From the NCBI GenBank assembly GCA_016234745.1, contig JACRAR010000074.1:124001-188000 (forward strand): a DNA stretch of 64,000 nt, in the 5' to 3' direction. Position 1 is the first letter of the stretch; the number at the start of each line of letters is the position of its first letter. This DNA is from Betaproteobacteria bacterium (GTDB lineage Bacteria; Pseudomonadota; Gammaproteobacteria; Burkholderiales; Rhodocyclaceae). The position numbers were made by a program, and so were the translations under genes. Below the pieces are notes generated by a model that was not told where the DNA came from, did not search any database, and worked only from the letters and a program-made list of their open reading frames with translations. Of this stretch, positions 1 through 8,365 are shown piece by piece.

Positions 1-1
1 G

Positions 2-709
2 CCGAAATTCGGCCTGCTCGACTACATGCTGAAGAATTTCGATGAGCGCAGCACAGAGGGCAAGCGCGACCTGGTGTTCATTCCGGTCGGCATCAATTAC
101 GACCGCGTGCTTGAGGATCGCAGCCAGTTGCTCAAGCTGCGTCCACAAGCCGCGCGGCCGGGGAAGCTGCATGGGGTCGGCATCGCCGCCGGCTTTGCGC
201 TGCGCAACCTGAGGCAAACGCTCAGCGGCGGCTGGCACCGTTTCGGCTATGCCTGCGTCAATTTCGGCACGCCTTTCTCGATGCGCGCCCATGCGCTGCA
301 GCGCGGCCTGCATTTCCCCGCGCTCGACGAAACCGCGCGACGTGCCGAAGTCGGCTCGGTCGCTGCCAGGCTGATGGAGGCGATCGGCCGCATCGTGCCG
401 GTGCTGCCGGTATCGCTGGTAGCCAGCGTGATGCTGCGCGATCCGCAGCAAGCCTGGAGTGAGCTCGAACTCAAGGCAGCCGCGCATGCGCGCATGCGCG
501 AACTCGCGGCTTACGGTGCACACCTCTACATTCCGCGTCAGGATCACGATTACGCTTTCGGCGTGGGCTTGCGCATGCTGACCCTGCGCCACATCGTCAC
601 TGAGGAAGCCGGTCTCTACCGGCCAGTTCCAGGAGAGCTCGAGGTGCTGGCCTACTATGCCAATGCCATCGCCCACCTGGATGCGGACAGCCGGCCTACT
701 GGGACTTAG
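2..709 (+). CDS. Glycerol-3-phosphate/lysophosphatidate acyltransferase-like protein, C-terminal part
   Basis: The reading frame is already open at the left edge, so this is the 3' part of a longer gene. The first codons give PKFGLLDYMLKNFDE, followed by RDLVFIPVGINYDRVLEDRS, which resembles the region of PlsB-type acyltransferases after the acceptor-binding motifs, where a conserved hydrophobic strand ends in an I-x-Y-(D/E)-x-V-(L/M)-E pattern. The catalytic HX4D box would lie upstream of the window. The family acylates glycerol-3-phosphate at the inner membrane in phospholipid synthesis. The gene ends tail to tail with the next gene, overlapping it by 4 bp. Family assignment is moderate; the exact acceptor is not determinable. 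Confidence 0.6.
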   Translation, partial: PKFGLLDYMLKNFDERSTEGKRDLVFIPVGINYDRVLEDRSQLLKLRPQAARPGKLHGVGIAAGFALRNLRQTLSGGWHRFGYACVNFGTPFSMRAHALQRGLHFPALDETARRAEVGSVAARLMEAIGRIVPVLPVSLVASVMLRDPQQAWSELELKAAAHARMRELAAYGAHLYIPRQDHDYAFGVGLRMLTLRHIVTEEAGLYRPVPGELEVLAYYANAIAHLDADSRPTGT

Positions 710-1293
710 CTCTTGGGCTGCCTGCCCAGCAGGTAGAACTCGTCGTTCGCCCGCATGCTGATCATGTTGGCCATGCGGTTCGACAGGCCGAAAAAGGCGC
801 TGACACCGCCGATGTCCCAGATGTCCTCGTCGGAAAAGCCGTGCGCGCGCAATGTGGCATAGTCATCATCGCCAATCGCATAGGACTGCTGCGATACCTT
901 CATGGCGAAATCCAGCATGGCGCGCTGGCGCGGCGTGATATCGGCCTTGCGGTAATTGACCGCGACCTGGTCGGCCACCAGCGGATTCTTGGCGCGGATG
1001 CGCAGGATCGCGCCGTGGGCGACGACGCAGTACTGGCACTGGTTGGCGTTGGAGGTGGCGACGACGATCATTTCGCGTTCCGCCTTGGTCAGTCCGCTTT
1101 CCTTTTCCATGAGCGCATCGTGATAGGCGAAGAAGGCTCTGAATTCCGCGGGACGATGGGCCAACGCCAGGAACACGTTGGGCACAAAACCGGACTTTTC
1201 CTGCACGGCAAGAATGCGGGTACGAATGTCGTCCGGCAAGTCGGCCAGTTCTGGCACCGGGAAGCGGCTGATGGACGGGGTTGTGGCAGACAT
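706..1293 (-). CDS. Peroxidase-related protein, AhpD/carboxymuconolactone decarboxylase-like
   Basis: A 195-residue protein carrying the AhpD-like redox motif CQYCVVAH (CxxC followed by the conserved His) within a helical domain, as in 'uncharacterized peroxidase-related' enzymes. Such proteins reduce peroxides with the CxxC cysteines. The C-terminal half keeps the usual pattern (DFAMKVSQQSYAI, then FSDEDIWDIGGVSAFFGLSNRMAN). The ATG at 1293 has a strong AGGAGG ribosome site upstream, which fixes the start. It stands alone, convergent with the acyltransferase and without obvious operon partners. Confidence 0.85.
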   Translation of the reverse strand: MSATTPSISRFPVPELADLPDDIRTRILAVQEKSGFVPNVFLALAHRPAEFRAFFAYHDALMEKESGLTKAEREMIVVATSNANQCQYCVVAHGAILRIRAKNPLVADQVAVNYRKADITPRQRAMLDFAMKVSQQSYAIGDDDYATLRAHGFSDEDIWDIGGVSAFFGLSNRMANMISMRANDEFYLLGRQPKS

Positions 1294-1366
1294 GGGTGTC
1301 CCTCCTCAAAGTGGCACGTCAGAAAAATGGGGATTTTACGCGAGGCAGCGGCGCCGCCGGTTCTGC

Positions 1367-1855
1367 TCAATGCACCGCGTTCGAAGCCGGCAGAACTCCA
1401 GGTATCGCTTCCAGTGGTCGCCACAGATCGAGCCGCCATTCGCAGGTTTGCATGATGTCATCGAGCAACTGGATCAGGGCATGCAGGCTGTCGTCATCCA
1501 TGATCAGCATTTCGCCCCCGCCTGCCGCATCGATCAGACTCAGCGCATGCCCGCCTTTTTCATGCGGTCCGTATTTGAGCGTCGTCACCAGAACCGGTGG
1601 CGCTTTCAGTTCCAGCCTGGGCGACTGGGTCACGGGGTGCTTCTGGCTTGCCCGGTTCTGCTGCATCGCCAGCAGCATCTCGCGCGCTGTGGCGCCGGCC
1701 TTGCCGTCGATTGCTGCGCCGGCCCGCTGCCAGAGTGCTTGCCAAAGCAGCTCAGTAAAACGCCGCGTCAGCCAAAAGCCCAACGCACGCTCTCCCAGCT
1801 TCATTGAAAGCAGCAGGCGGTCTTCGGTAGGATCGTAAGTCAGTTGTAATTGCAT
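1367..1855 (-). CDS. Conserved-looking hypothetical protein
   Basis: About 162 residues from the ATG at 1855; a TTG three codons further up is possible. I do not recognise the family. The N-terminus (MQLQLTYDPTEDRLLLSMKL) looks like beta strands, the middle is helical, and the C-terminus contains an acidic DDDSLHALIQLLDDIMQ helix followed by WRLDLW. It has no signal peptide, membrane segment or metal motif. It is transcribed away from the zapB-like gene and shares a 130 bp spacer with it. G+C and codon use match the neighbours, so it is probably a real cytosolic protein. Confidence 0.6.
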   Translation of the reverse strand: MQLQLTYDPTEDRLLLSMKLGERALGFWLTRRFTELLWQALWQRAGAAIDGKAGATAREMLLAMQQNRASQKHPVTQSPRLELKAPPVLVTTLKYGPHEKGGHALSLIDAAGGGEMLIMDDDSLHALIQLLDDIMQTCEWRLDLWRPLEAIPGVLPASNAVH

Positions 1856-1984
1856 GGCGGCCAAGTATTCAACCTGGCGAACCTCTCACGGCAAAGGCAG
1901 TTGCTTCACATACTACTCCAAACAACCTTCAAAACACTGCGTTATTACTTGACCGTAATCACTTTTTCAAACAAACTTCCACCC

Positions 1985-2191
1985 ATGAAAAGCGACCTGA
2001 TTGCGCTCGAGCAGAAAATTGAGCAGTTCCTGGCATTCTGCCAGGGCTTGCGCGCCGAGAATCAGGCATTGCGCACTCGCGTTGCCGGACTCGAGGACGA
2101 ACGTCAGCACCTTCTCGACAAGATCGACACCGCGCGCACCCGGCTCGAAGCCTTGCTGATCAGGCTTCCTGAAGAACAAGCCGAGAAATAG
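1985..2191 (+). CDS. Small coiled-coil protein, ZapB/TIGR02449-like
   Basis: A 68-residue protein beginning MKSDLIALEQKIEQFL. The heptad pattern continues to the end (LRAENQALRTRVAGLEDERQ), so it is almost entirely one coiled coil. The ATG at 1985 was chosen because the upstream in-frame stretch is AT-rich and not protein-like. It lies 12 bp before zapA. In gamma- and betaproteobacteria short coiled-coil genes of the ZapB or TIGR02449 type often precede zapA, suggesting a role at the division ring. That role is inferred from structure and neighbourhood, not from a specific motif. Confidence 0.75.
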   Translation: MKSDLIALEQKIEQFLAFCQGLRAENQALRTRVAGLEDERQHLLDKIDTARTRLEALLIRLPEEQAEK

Positions 2192-2203
2192 GCCCGCGCA
2201 CCC

Positions 2204-2545
2204 ATGAAAAAAACGCCCACCCTCGACATCAAGTTGCATGGCCGCGAATATAGCGTTGCCTGCAGCGCGGAAGAACGCGACGCCTTGCTCGCCGCAGCCG
2301 CTCACGTTGGCGCCAAGATGGAAGAGATCGCCGGCAAGACCAAGAGCACGGGCGAACGTCTGGCCGTGATGACCGCACTCAATCTGGCGCATGAATTGCT
2401 CGCCAAACCCGCGGAAAACGCTACTCCCCAACCAGTCGAACTGACGCCCGCTGCCAGTTTTGACAGCGAAGAATTAACGCGTAGAATCGGAGCGATGGTG
2501 GCGCGTCTCGATGCTGCGATGGCACCGCAAGATAAGCTGTTCTAA
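2204..2545 (+). CDS. zapA: Cell division protein ZapA
   Basis: A 113-residue protein with the ZapA layout: an N-terminal beta segment (LDIKLHGREYSVACSAEERDALLAAAAHV), a conserved helical core (MEEIAGKTKSTGERLAVMTALNLAHELL), and a C-terminal coiled coil ending near RRIGAMVARLDAAM. ZapA binds FtsZ in the cytosol and bundles filaments at midcell. It directly follows the ZapB-like gene and directly precedes 6S RNA, the classic proteobacterial order. The ATG at 2204 follows a weak purine stretch. Confidence 0.92.
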   Translation: MKKTPTLDIKLHGREYSVACSAEERDALLAAAAHVGAKMEEIAGKTKSTGERLAVMTALNLAHELLAKPAENATPQPVELTPAASFDSEELTRRIGAMVARLDAAMAPQDKLF

Positions 2546-2584
2546 TTTCTTGCCGATGCCCGGGTCGTATCGGTTGCGCTCAAG

Positions 2585-2765
2585 AAATCCCCTGCGGTGC
2601 CCGCCAAGGCCATATATTCCTTGAACCAATGATCTTGGCATTCGGCCAGCGACCATGCAGCCGCCGTTGTGAGCGTTCCCTGCGAATGCACCTGAAGCGG
2701 CCGGAAGTTGGCCACTCTGAACTCCGGTTCAGGATGCCGGTCTAGCGTCACTGCGGGGGACCCTT
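2585..2765 (+). ncRNA. ssrS: 6S RNA
   Basis: This lies just after zapA, the conserved site of ssrS. A closing stem forms between 2589-2599 (CCCCTGCGGTG) and 2749-2759 (CACTGCGGGGG): 11 pairs including G-U wobbles. Inside are the typical CCTTGAACC segment near 2620 and a small CTGAAC/GTTCAG hairpin near 2717-2732, matching the open central bubble with a small 3' hairpin. 6S RNA mimics an open promoter and sequesters housekeeping RNA polymerase in stationary phase. The ends are estimated from the stem, to within about 10 bases. A strong terminator follows at once. Confidence 0.82.
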
Positions 2766-2769
2766 TATT

Positions 2770-2796
2770 GAAAGCGCGGAGTATTTCCGCGCTTTC
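2770..2796 (+). terminator. Terminator after 6S RNA
   Basis: A perfect 11 bp stem (GAAAGCGCGGA with TCCGCGCTTTC) encloses a 5-base loop and is followed by GCTTTTC. It sits between 6S RNA and the EVE gene and probably ends the zapA/6S transcript. Confidence 0.75.
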
Positions 2797-2815
2797 GCTT
2801 TTCTGGATTTGGGCA

Positions 2816-3286
2816 ATGCGTTACTGGTTGATGAAATCCGAGCCGTCCGATGCCAGCGTCGACGCGGTGTTGGCGATGCCGGGTCAGACTGTGGCGTGGT
2901 ATGGCGTGCGCAATTATCAGGCGCGCAACTTCATGCGCGACCAGATGCGGGTCGGCGACAAGGCATTCTTCTATCACTCGAACTGTGCCGAACCTGGCAT
3001 CGTCGGTCTGGCAGAAGTAGCCAAGCTGGCCTACCCGGACCAAACCCAGTTCGATCGCAAGAGCAAGTACTACGACCCCAAGGCAACGCCGGAGAATCCG
3101 CGCTGGATGAACGTCGATGTGCGCGTCGTGCAAAAGACCCGCCTAGTCGGCCTTCCCGAACTGCGTGCGCAACCGGAACTGGCGCAGATGCGCATCCTGC
3201 AGCGCGGCAACCGCCTCTCGATCACGCCGCTCGATCCGCGCGAGTGGACCTTCATCTGCAAGCAATTGCTGGGGGTGAAGGCATGA
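2816..3286 (+). CDS. EVE domain-containing protein
   Basis: A 156-residue protein beginning MRYWLMKSEPSDASVDAV, which is the hallmark start of EVE-domain proteins (YWLMKSEP). The core motifs follow: WYGVRNYQARNFMRDQMRVGDKAFFYHSN, EVAKLAYPD and WMNVDVRVV. EVE proteins are PUA-like folds thought to bind modified nucleotides in nucleic acid; the bacterial role is not settled. The gene commonly sits next to 6S RNA in betaproteobacteria. Its TGA overlaps the ATG of a tiny downstream frame (ATGA at 3283-3286). Confidence 0.88.
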   Translation: MRYWLMKSEPSDASVDAVLAMPGQTVAWYGVRNYQARNFMRDQMRVGDKAFFYHSNCAEPGIVGLAEVAKLAYPDQTQFDRKSKYYDPKATPENPRWMNVDVRVVQKTRLVGLPELRAQPELAQMRILQRGNRLSITPLDPREWTFICKQLLGVKA

Positions 3287-3396
3287 GCAGTAAGCAGGGG
3301 CCCCACGCAGTGGGGATGCGCACGTCCGCGATTGCCTTCAGCCAACGACACTACGGTGGAATGCGCAGCAACGATGTCACGGAGGCGGCGGTATGA
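3283..3396 (+). CDS. Candidate 37-residue ORF coupled to the EVE gene
   Basis: This short frame starts MSSKQGPHAVGMRTSAIAF. Its ATG overlaps the EVE stop codon (ATGA), and its own TGA overlaps the ATG of a second tiny frame at 3393. No family is recognised. Either it is a translated linker maintaining coupling to the downstream exporter, or the overlap arises from a duplicated 18 bp sequence. Protein-level reality is uncertain. Confidence 0.3.
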   Translation: MSSKQGPHAVGMRTSAIAFSQRHYGGMRSNDVTEAAV

Positions 3397-3410
3397 GCAG
3401 TAAGCAGGGG
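3283..3410 (+). repeat. 18 bp direct repeat flanking the EVE-TSUP spacer
   Basis: ATGAGCAGTAAGCAGGGG occurs exactly at 3283-3300 and again at 3393-3410, 110 bp apart. The unit between the copies contains a small hairpin, CCCCAC-GCA-GTGGGG, near 3300-3315. It looks like a local duplication or the scar of an insertion between the EVE and TSUP genes. Confidence 0.75.
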
Positions 3411-3425
3411 GAGGCGGCGCCATGA
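3393..3425 (+). CDS. Candidate 10-residue ORF overlapping the TSUP start
   Basis: MSSKQGEAAP begins with the same six codons as the preceding mini-ORF. It starts in an ATGA overlap with that frame and stops in an ATGA overlap with the TSUP gene at 3422. It would make an unbroken chain of terminating and restarting ribosomes from the EVE gene to the exporter. It is reported for this geometry only. Confidence 0.22.
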   Translation: MSSKQGEAAP

Positions 3426-4222
3426 CTCTGTGGTGGCTGACTTATCCCTTGCTCGGCGCCTTCGCCGGCTTCATTGCCGGTCTGTTCGGCGTCGGCGGAG
3501 GGCTGACGCTGGTGCCGCTGCTCTATATGTTGTTCGCGGCGCAGGATTTTCCCGCGGCGCATGTCATGCACCTGGCGCTGGGCACGTCGATGGCAACCAT
3601 CGTATTCACCTCGATCGCCAGCATGCGCGCGCATCATGCCCATGGCGCCGTGCGCTGGGACATCGTCAAGAGCATGGCGCCGGGGCTGATGTTGGGCACG
3701 CTGTGCGGGTCCTTCATTGCCAGCAGCGTGCAGACACGGCCGCTGGCAATGATGTTCACTGCCATCGTCTATTACGCCTCGGTGCAGATGATGCTGGACT
3801 TCAAACCCAAGCCATCGCGCAACCTGCCCGGGCAGATCGGCTTGCTGATCGTCGGCGGGATCATCGGGGGCGTCTCCAGCCTGGTGTCGGCGGGCGGCGG
3901 ATTCATGTCGATCCCGTTCATGGTGTGGAGCAATGTGGCGATTCATCAAGCGGTCGGCACGTCCTCCGCGCTGGGTTTTCCGATTGCCATTGCCGGCGTG
4001 GTGGGCTACATCATGAGCGGCTGGAACGCGACCCAGCTGCCGCCATTTTCACTCGGCTATGTTTATCTGCCGGCGTTTGTCGGGGTCGTGCTGATGTCGT
4101 TCCTGCTGGCACCCTACGGGGCAAGGATGGCGCACAAGCTGCCGGTGAAGCAGTTGAAACGCGCTTTTGGCGGATTCCTCGCCCTGCTGGCAACAAAAAT
4201 GCTGTATGGATTGATGACCTAG
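3422..4222 (+). CDS. Sulfite exporter TauE/SafE (TSUP) family protein
   Basis: A 266-residue inner-membrane protein with about eight hydrophobic segments and the two glycine-rich family repeats: GAFAGFIAGLFGVGGGLTLVPLL near the N-terminus and GGIIGGVSSLVSAGGGFMSIPFM in the middle. TSUP proteins move organosulfur compounds, sulfite or other small anions; the substrate cannot be read from sequence. The ATG overlaps the stop of an upstream mini-ORF, so translation is probably coupled. It is convergent with the NodJ-like gene, overlapping it by 4 bp. Confidence 0.88.
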   Translation: MTLWWLTYPLLGAFAGFIAGLFGVGGGLTLVPLLYMLFAAQDFPAAHVMHLALGTSMATIVFTSIASMRAHHAHGAVRWDIVKSMAPGLMLGTLCGSFIASSVQTRPLAMMFTAIVYYASVQMMLDFKPKPSRNLPGQIGLLIVGGIIGGVSSLVSAGGGFMSIPFMVWSNVAIHQAVGTSSALGFPIAIAGVVGYIMSGWNATQLPPFSLGYVYLPAFVGVVLMSFLLAPYGARMAHKLPVKQLKRAFGGFLALLATKMLYGLMT

Positions 4223-5010
4223 TTCAGTAAGCGCCGACGCGTCAGGATCAGCGCAACCCAATAGGCCGTCAGTGCGATCGCCAGCAGCACCGAGAGGTGC
4301 ATGATGGCATGCGTCGGCAACTCGCCCAGCAGGAGCGGCCGCACCAGGCGCACCGAATGCGCCAGCGGCAGCGCCGCGGCGACTGTCTGAAATGCGGCCG
4401 GCAACTGCTCCACGGGAAAGAACACTCCCGAGAGCAGGACCATCGGCGTCATCAGCAGCGTAAAGTAGTACATGAAAAAATCATACGATGGCGCCAATGC
4501 GGTGACGATCAAACCCAACGCGGCAAAAGTCAGGCCGGTCAGGAAAATCACCGGAATGGTCCATAGCGCCAGCGGCGAAGCGACAAAGCCCAGCGCCGTG
4601 ATCACCAGCAGGATGGCCAGGCCGGAGAGCGTCGCCTTGGATGCGGCCCACAGCCATTCGCCGCTCAGCACATCGTCGAGCGCCACGGGCGCGTTGAGGA
4701 TCGCTTCCCAGGTTTTCTGCACATGCATCCTCGAGAAAGCCGAATACAATGATTCGAACGAGGCTGCGTTCATGGTGCTGGCGCAGACCGTGCCGCTGGC
4801 CAGGAAAACGATGTAGCTGACACCACCGACCTGCGGCAGCAGGCCGCCCAGGCCATAGCCCAGACCGAACAGGTAGATCATCGGATCGGCCAGGTTGCCG
4901 AGCACGGAGGGAATCGCCAGCTTGCGCCAGACCAGGAAATTGCGGCGCCACACGGCGATGGCACGCCAGGAAAAACTGGGTAAGGCATACTGTGTGGGCA
5001 AGTTAGTCAC
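4219..5010 (-). CDS. ABC-2 type transporter permease, NodJ family
   Basis: A 263-residue inner-membrane permease with six hydrophobic segments. The N-terminal part ([30 protein letters not shown]) and the [18 protein letters not shown] segment are typical of the NodJ/ABC-2 group. It begins with GTG at 5010 and overlaps the end of the partner ATPase gene by 8 bp, so the two are coupled. NodIJ homologues export lipo-oligosaccharides in rhizobia. In non-symbiotic betaproteobacteria the cargo is unknown, so the nodulation name should not be taken as function. Confidence 0.88.
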   Translation of the reverse strand: MTNLPTQYALPSFSWRAIAVWRRNFLVWRKLAIPSVLGNLADPMIYLFGLGYGLGGLLPQVGGVSYIVFLASGTVCASTMNAASFESLYSAFSRMHVQKTWEAILNAPVALDDVLSGEWLWAASKATLSGLAILLVITALGFVASPLALWTIPVIFLTGLTFAALGLIVTALAPSYDFFMYYFTLLMTPMVLLSGVFFPVEQLPAAFQTVAAALPLAHSVRLVRPLLLGELPTHAIMHLSVLLAIALTAYWVALILTRRRLLN

Positions 5011-5941
5011 GCAGTTCCCTCCCGGTTAACTTGAGAAATACGTCTTCAAGATTCGCCGGCCGGTGCAGGGTGCGCAATTGCGGCAGGTTGGCGAGTTGCG
5101 CCAGCAGCGGAATCACCTGGCCATCATCGACATAGCAGAAGACCGTCTCGCCGCTGACTTCAATGCGTTTCGCATAGGGCTGTGCCGCACTCGCCGCCCA
5201 GGCCGGTGCGTCCTCGCCATACACCTCGACGACTTGCGGCTCGATCTGGCTGGCGATCAGTTCGCGCGGTGCGCCTTGCGCGACGATGTGACCTTCGTCG
5301 AGGATCGCCAGGCGATGGCAGAGGCGTTCCGCTTCGTCCATGAAGTGGGTCGTGAGCAGAATGGTCTTGCCTTGCTGCAGCAAATGCTTGAGGCGCTCCC
5401 AGATCAGGTGGCGCGCCTGCGGGTCGAGGCCGGTGGTCGGCTCGTCGAGCAGCAGCAGCTCCGGATCGTTGACCAGTGCGCGCGCCAAAGTCAGGCGGCG
5501 TTTCATCCCGCCGGAAAGCGTCTGCAGGCGTGCCTGCTCCTTGCCGGCGAGGCCGGCAAAATCGAGCAACTGGGGAATGCGCCGGCGCGTCTCGGCATCG
5601 GCCAGGCCAAAGTAGCGCCCGAACACGCGCAGGTTTTCCGCCACCGTGAAATCCGGGTCGAGGTTGTCGAACTGCGGCACCACGCCGACCTTCATGCGCG
5701 CTTCGCGGGCGCGCTGCGGCACCGGTTCGCCCACCAGGGTGATGTCTCCCGCACCTGGTGTTGTCAGGCCGAGGCAGCAGCGCAACGCGGTGGTCTTGCC
5801 GGCGCCATTGGGGCCGAGCAAGCCATAGCATTCGCCACGCGCCAGGTTGAAACTGACGCCCGCCACGACTTCCCGGCCTGCGTAAGATTTGCGCAACCCG
5901 GCGACAGACAGAACCGGAGCTTGGGATGTCAGCGTCGCCAT
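5003..5941 (-). CDS. ABC transporter ATP-binding protein, NodI family
   Basis: A 312-residue ATPase. Walker A is GPNGAGKT at 43-50, the signature is LSGGMKRR from 142, Walker B is [12 protein letters not shown] from 162, and the switch His follows in TTHFMDEAE. The C-terminal domain (about 240-310, ending with [16 protein letters not shown]) is typical of exporters in the NodI/DrrA group. It pairs with the NodJ-like permease immediately downstream. Its start overlaps the end of the preceding hydrolase gene by 13 bp, placing all three in one operon. Confidence 0.92.
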   Translation of the reverse strand: MATLTSQAPVLSVAGLRKSYAGREVVAGVSFNLARGECYGLLGPNGAGKTTALRCCLGLTTPGAGDITLVGEPVPQRAREARMKVGVVPQFDNLDPDFTVAENLRVFGRYFGLADAETRRRIPQLLDFAGLAGKEQARLQTLSGGMKRRLTLARALVNDPELLLLDEPTTGLDPQARHLIWERLKHLLQQGKTILLTTHFMDEAERLCHRLAILDEGHIVAQGAPRELIASQIEPQVVEVYGEDAPAWAASAAQPYAKRIEVSGETVFCYVDDGQVIPLLAQLANLPQLRTLHRPANLEDVFLKLTGRELRD

Positions 5942-6576
5942 GCCGAATGGATGATGCTGCGAATCAGATGCAGCTTGCGGTGGAAGAAGTGATCGGCGTC
6001 GGGTACGAGAATCACGGGCAAGTCGAGCGGGGTAGCCCAGGCAATGACATTGGCGAGCGGCACAGTCTCGTCGCGCGAGCCATGGATGACGATGGTGTCG
6101 GCAGGAACGGCATCCGCCTGGTAGTTGCGCGTGCCCTCGATGTGTCCCGCGGCCGTGCCGACCAGCACCAGGCGCTCGGCGGGATCGCCTCGCTGCGCCA
6201 GGGCTTTCGCCAAGCGCGTAGTGACATAGGCGCCGAAAGAAAAACCGGCGAGCGCCACCGGCAATGGCGCTGACGCGCCAGGAAATTGCTCGCGGGCGTA
6301 GGCATGCACGGCCAGCAGATCCTCCGTCTCCCCCGCGCCATGATCATGCGCGCCCTCGCTGCCGCCGACACCGCGAAAGTTCGGCCGCAAGGTGCTGTAG
6401 CCCAGTTCGCGAAATGCCTTGGCCAGCGTCGTCACCACCTTGTTGTCGGCACTGCCGCCATAGAGCGGATGGGGGTGTGCGATCAGGGCGATGCCCCGCG
6501 CATCCGGATGCGCTTCGACAAACACTTCGATGCTGCCGCTGGGTCCGTCAAACAGCACGCGTTCGTGCTTGCTCAT
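5929..6576 (-). CDS. Alpha/beta hydrolase
   Basis: A 215-residue alpha/beta hydrolase of the short cytosolic type. The oxyanion region is [16 protein letters not shown] (HPHP motif), the nucleophile is S113 in GFSFG, the acid is likely the Asp in HGSRDETVP, and the base His is in [10 protein letters not shown]. This HPHP...GFSFG arrangement matches the proteobacterial 'YcjY/dienelactone hydrolase-like' esterases. The substrate is unknown. It is encoded 3 bp after the ferredoxin and overlaps the NodI-like gene, so it belongs to the long minus-strand run. Confidence 0.85.
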   Translation of the reverse strand: MSKHERVLFDGPSGSIEVFVEAHPDARGIALIAHPHPLYGGSADNKVVTTLAKAFRELGYSTLRPNFRGVGGSEGAHDHGAGETEDLLAVHAYAREQFPGASAPLPVALAGFSFGAYVTTRLAKALAQRGDPAERLVLVGTAAGHIEGTRNYQADAVPADTIVIHGSRDETVPLANVIAWATPLDLPVILVPDADHFFHRKLHLIRSIIHSAWRR

Positions 6577-6579
6577 GGA

Positions 6580-6888
6580 TCAGATCTTCAGGCGCTCGAC
6601 AACTTTGCCGCCGACGAGATGCGCATCAATGATCTCGTCGATGTCTTCCTTGTCGATATAGGTGTACCAGACACCCTCGGGATAAACCACCATGACCGGC
6701 CCCTGGTCGCAGCGATCCATGCAGCCGGCCGAGTTGATGCGCACCTTGCCGGCGCCCGACATGCCGAGCGCCTTGAGGCGGTCCTTGGCATAGTTGCGCA
6801 TTTCCGTTGCGCCGCGCGCATTGCAGCAGGTGTCGCCCGGCGCGCGCTGGTTGCTGCAGAAAAACACGTGATGCTTGAAATAACTCAT
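6580..6888 (-). CDS. Thioredoxin-like [2Fe-2S] ferredoxin
   Basis: 102 residues from the ATG at 6888, which has a GGAG ribosome site. Four cysteines for a thioredoxin-fold [2Fe-2S] cluster are visible: C11 (FFCSNQ), C21 or C22 (DTCC), and C56 and C60 in GCMDRCDQGP. The C-terminal part VMVVYPEGVWYTYIDKEDIDEII is family-typical. These small proteins are soluble electron carriers; in betaproteobacteria they commonly lie beside hydrolase and NodI/J genes, as here. The electron partner is not identified. Confidence 0.88.
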   Translation of the reverse strand: MSYFKHHVFFCSNQRAPGDTCCNARGATEMRNYAKDRLKALGMSGAGKVRINSAGCMDRCDQGPVMVVYPEGVWYTYIDKEDIDEIIDAHLVGGKVVERLKI

Positions 6889-6915
6889 GGCGGCTCCGTT
6901 CAATCGGTTTAAATG

Positions 6916-7278
6916 TCAATTATAGCCGCCCGCCTGTGTCTCAGACCCGGCGTGCGGTGCTGGGTACTTGACAGCATTTTTGACGATCTTGGCGCGCGCC
7001 GCCTCGATCAAGTCGATGCCGAGCACATCGGCGATCTCGACCAGGTAAATCAGCACATCGGCGACTTCGTCGCGCACCGCCGCAGCCTTTTCCGGCGCCA
7101 AGCGGCAACTCTCCTCGGGCGTACTCCACTGGAACTGCTCGACCAGTTCGGCGGCTTCGACGATCAGCGCCATCGCAAGATTCTTCGGCGTATGGAATTG
7201 GCGCCAGTTTCGTGCTGCAGTGAATTCGCGCAGAGTATTGCGCAGGCTCAACAGATCGTCCTGTGATTCCGTTTTCAT
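6916..7278 (-). CDS. MazG-like nucleotide pyrophosphohydrolase
   Basis: A 120-residue all-helical protein of the compact MazG-like type (RS21-C6/dCTPase group). Metal-binding acidic motifs are visible: EAAELVEQFQW, then DEVADVLIYLVEIADVLGIDL, matching the EExxE...ExxD pattern. Members hydrolyse dNTPs such as dCTP or modified nucleotides to the monophosphate and pyrophosphate. It overlaps the preceding VanZ-like gene by 4 bp, indicating translational coupling, though no functional link is evident. Confidence 0.87.
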   Translation of the reverse strand: MKTESQDDLLSLRNTLREFTAARNWRQFHTPKNLAMALIVEAAELVEQFQWSTPEESCRLAPEKAAAVRDEVADVLIYLVEIADVLGIDLIEAARAKIVKNAVKYPAPHAGSETQAGGYN

Positions 7279-8354
7279 GCCGTCTCCTTATCCTGCCTCA
7301 GCAACATCAGCCAGGGCAGAGCCAGAAATGGCCAGAGTGCGGATGTCAGCCGCGTCAGGCCATTGAAGTTGAGAAAGTGGCCCTGCTGCCAAACCTGCAG
7401 GATGGCAGTGAGATAGGGATTCTCCGGCGCCAGATTGACCAGGGCTGTCGCCAGCATCAATGACACAGCCGCCAGTGCCTGGCGCATGCGCCGCGGCAGA
7501 TGAACCGCCGCGAACCAAAGCAGCAGGCCGACTGCCAAACCGGTCAGGCTGCCTGAAGTGGCCCAGGACAAATCGGCGCTGCTCTTGAGCAACATCAGCG
7601 CACAACTCCTGACGAGCAGGGCCGTACCGACCAGGCTCAGCGGCAACAGATAGCGGTACTTGTCTCTGCGCAAGAGACAACCAAACAGCAAGCCAAGCGC
7701 CAGGGTATTGCTGGCCGTGACGCCAGCTTCTATCCAGGGAAATTGCTCGGCGACGTATGGCAGCGGCGGCAGCACGCCGGCTTCGTTTAACAGGCTGCGC
7801 AAATCGCCGTTGCCGAAGAGGAGGATTTCCGGATTGAGCTGGGTCAGCAACCACAAGCCCAGCAACACGAGACCGGCATCGGCCATGGCCCCTCTGCCGA
7901 TCAATCGCATGCGCAAGAGATGCAGGCGGCCGCCGTCGAGCAGCGTGGTTCCCCAGCGCACGCCGGCCAGGGCACCGAGCAAGGCTCCGCAACTATTGCA
8001 GGCCAGATCGACATTCGATGCCACACGGGTCGGCAGAAAATTCTGCAGCGTCTCCAGCGACAGGCTGAGGCAGGCGCCCAGCAAGGTTGCCAGGACCACC
8101 GCGCGCCATTTGCCGTGGCGCGGCTGCAGGGTGGGCACCCAGATGAAGCCAAGGGGCAAATAACCCAAAATGTTCACGAACAGCTCGAATGCTCTCCAAT
8201 AGCGCGGCCAGGCGGCAAACAAGAAAGCGGCCGGAGACGCTCCGGTATCGTGCCAGCCGGAAAATGGATGCAGGCTGGCATAGATCGCCAGCAACGTATA
8301 AGCCGTCGCCAGATAGAGCGGGAGCGGTGAAACGGGGGCTGTGCGCTGCTGCAC
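7275..8354 (-). CDS. VanZ-like integral membrane protein
   Basis: 359 residues with many hydrophobic segments. The VanZ-like N-terminal pattern is visible (SLHPFSGW, then NILGYLPLGFIW), followed by the helix with LSLETLQNFLPTRVASNVDLACNSCGALLG, which is highly characteristic. A second multi-helix half follows. It starts with GTG at 8354, 11 bp after ubiT. The family is of unknown function apart from the teicoplanin-resistance VanZ that named it. Confidence 0.82.
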   Translation of the reverse strand: MQQRTAPVSPLPLYLATAYTLLAIYASLHPFSGWHDTGASPAAFLFAAWPRYWRAFELFVNILGYLPLGFIWVPTLQPRHGKWRAVVLATLLGACLSLSLETLQNFLPTRVASNVDLACNSCGALLGALAGVRWGTTLLDGGRLHLLRMRLIGRGAMADAGLVLLGLWLLTQLNPEILLFGNGDLRSLLNEAGVLPPLPYVAEQFPWIEAGVTASNTLALGLLFGCLLRRDKYRYLLPLSLVGTALLVRSCALMLLKSSADLSWATSGSLTGLAVGLLLWFAAVHLPRRMRQALAAVSLMLATALVNLAPENPYLTAILQVWQQGHFLNFNGLTRLTSALWPFLALPWLMLLRQDKETA

Positions 8355-8365
8355 GCCTGAACAGG

